NCBI GenBank assembly: GCA_039795165.1
Contig: JBDKER010000001.1
Span: 1-64,000 of the forward strand
Length of the DNA stretch: 64,000 nt
Origin: V1-33 sp039795165
GTDB taxonomy: Bacteria; Verrucomicrobiota; Verrucomicrobiia; Verrucomicrobiales; V1-33
Reading direction: 5' to 3'
Shown piece after piece: positions 63,887 through 64,000 of this stretch. The notes under the pieces were generated by a model. That model was not told where the DNA came from and did not search any database. It worked only from the letters and a program-made list of their open reading frames with translations. Within the stretch, counting starts at the first letter, position 1; every line of letters starts with the position of its first letter. The translations under genes were made by a program, and so were the position numbers.

Positions 63887-64000
63887 TTAGAGGAGAGGGG
63901 CGAGCGGGCGGAAGACCGCTTCGGCGATGCGGAGCCAGTGGGAGCGGTTGAGGTGATCGGTCAGGGTGACTTCCGAGGCATTGTCGGCGTTGCCGAGGAA
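63887..64000 (-). CDS. Unidentified protein, C-terminal 37 residues (partial)
   Basis: On the minus strand an open frame enters from the right edge and ends at TAA (63887-63889). It encodes FLGNADNASEVTLTDHLNRS followed by HWLRIAEAVFRPLAPLL. It lies 51 nt upstream of addB and in the same direction, so it may be the first gene of that operon. No family is recognised from this short piece. Confidence 0.5.
   Translation of the reverse strand, partial: FLGNADNASEVTLTDHLNRSHWLRIAEAVFRPLAPLL

Noticed and set aside
1..64000. tRNA, rRNA and CRISPR arrays
   Set aside because: Gaps between genes were scanned by eye; no cloverleaf, conserved rRNA segment or regularly spaced repeats were seen.

Overview
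The window is high-GC bacterial DNA, most likely from a verrucomicrobium (Verrucomicrobiota, class Verrucomicrobiae; inferred from gene content, not from a marker gene). The left end carries the DUF1553 / PPC-domain / planctomycete-type cytochrome-WD40 gene set typical of the Planctomycetes-Verrucomicrobia group. The middle carries a PEP-CTERM protein inside a large exopolysaccharide locus. No rRNA, tRNA or CRISPR array was seen.

Layout. 1-5070: tail of a DUF1553 protein, a secreted PPC-domain protein and a c-type cytochrome/WD40 protein, tightly spaced. 5297-15383: start of the polysaccharide locus, with a CapD/WbpM-type sugar dehydratase, an EpsL-like outer-membrane barrel, a Wza-type export protein, a Wzc-type chain-length regulator/tyrosine kinase, Gmd and a Wzx-type flippase. 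15380-24963: an acyltransferase-SGNH gene whose composition changes part-way through, two transposase remnants (IS3, IS630), then a lower-GC block with a Wzy-like polymerase, two GT4 glycosyltransferases, an FkbM methyltransferase and AsnB. 25038-34231: bi-domain oxidoreductase, GT, WecB, heparinase-like protein, a second acyltransferase and a WbuB-like GT.

34389-45323 is the most unusual part. It is a compact co-directional run of an acyl carrier protein, two KAS III-like synthases, an SDR reductase, two NeuD/PglD-like acyltransferases, a PLP decarboxylase-like protein, a FemAB/GNAT-like transferase, an ATP-grasp ligase, a sulfotransferase, a beta-keto acid cleavage enzyme (BKACE/Kce) and the initiating phosphoglycosyltransferase. 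I infer that these genes build and attach a non-standard acyl or aminoacyl substituent to the repeat unit that the last enzyme loads on the lipid carrier. A tiny secreted peptide, a PEP-CTERM protein, a second polymerase/ligase with a soluble C-terminal half, a DegT aminotransferase and a LysR regulator follow (45570-51208).

51498-54465 holds two paralogous secreted PDZ proteins flanking an ECF sigma factor and a probable membrane anti-sigma factor. On the minus strand, 54527-63835 encodes SecA and an AddA/AddB-type helicase-nuclease pair; a partial unrecognised gene runs off the right edge. Most genes look intact. The main signs of rearrangement are the transposase remnants, the composition break near 16560, and a dispersed intergenic repeat found at 13.7, 31.5 and 52.4 kb.
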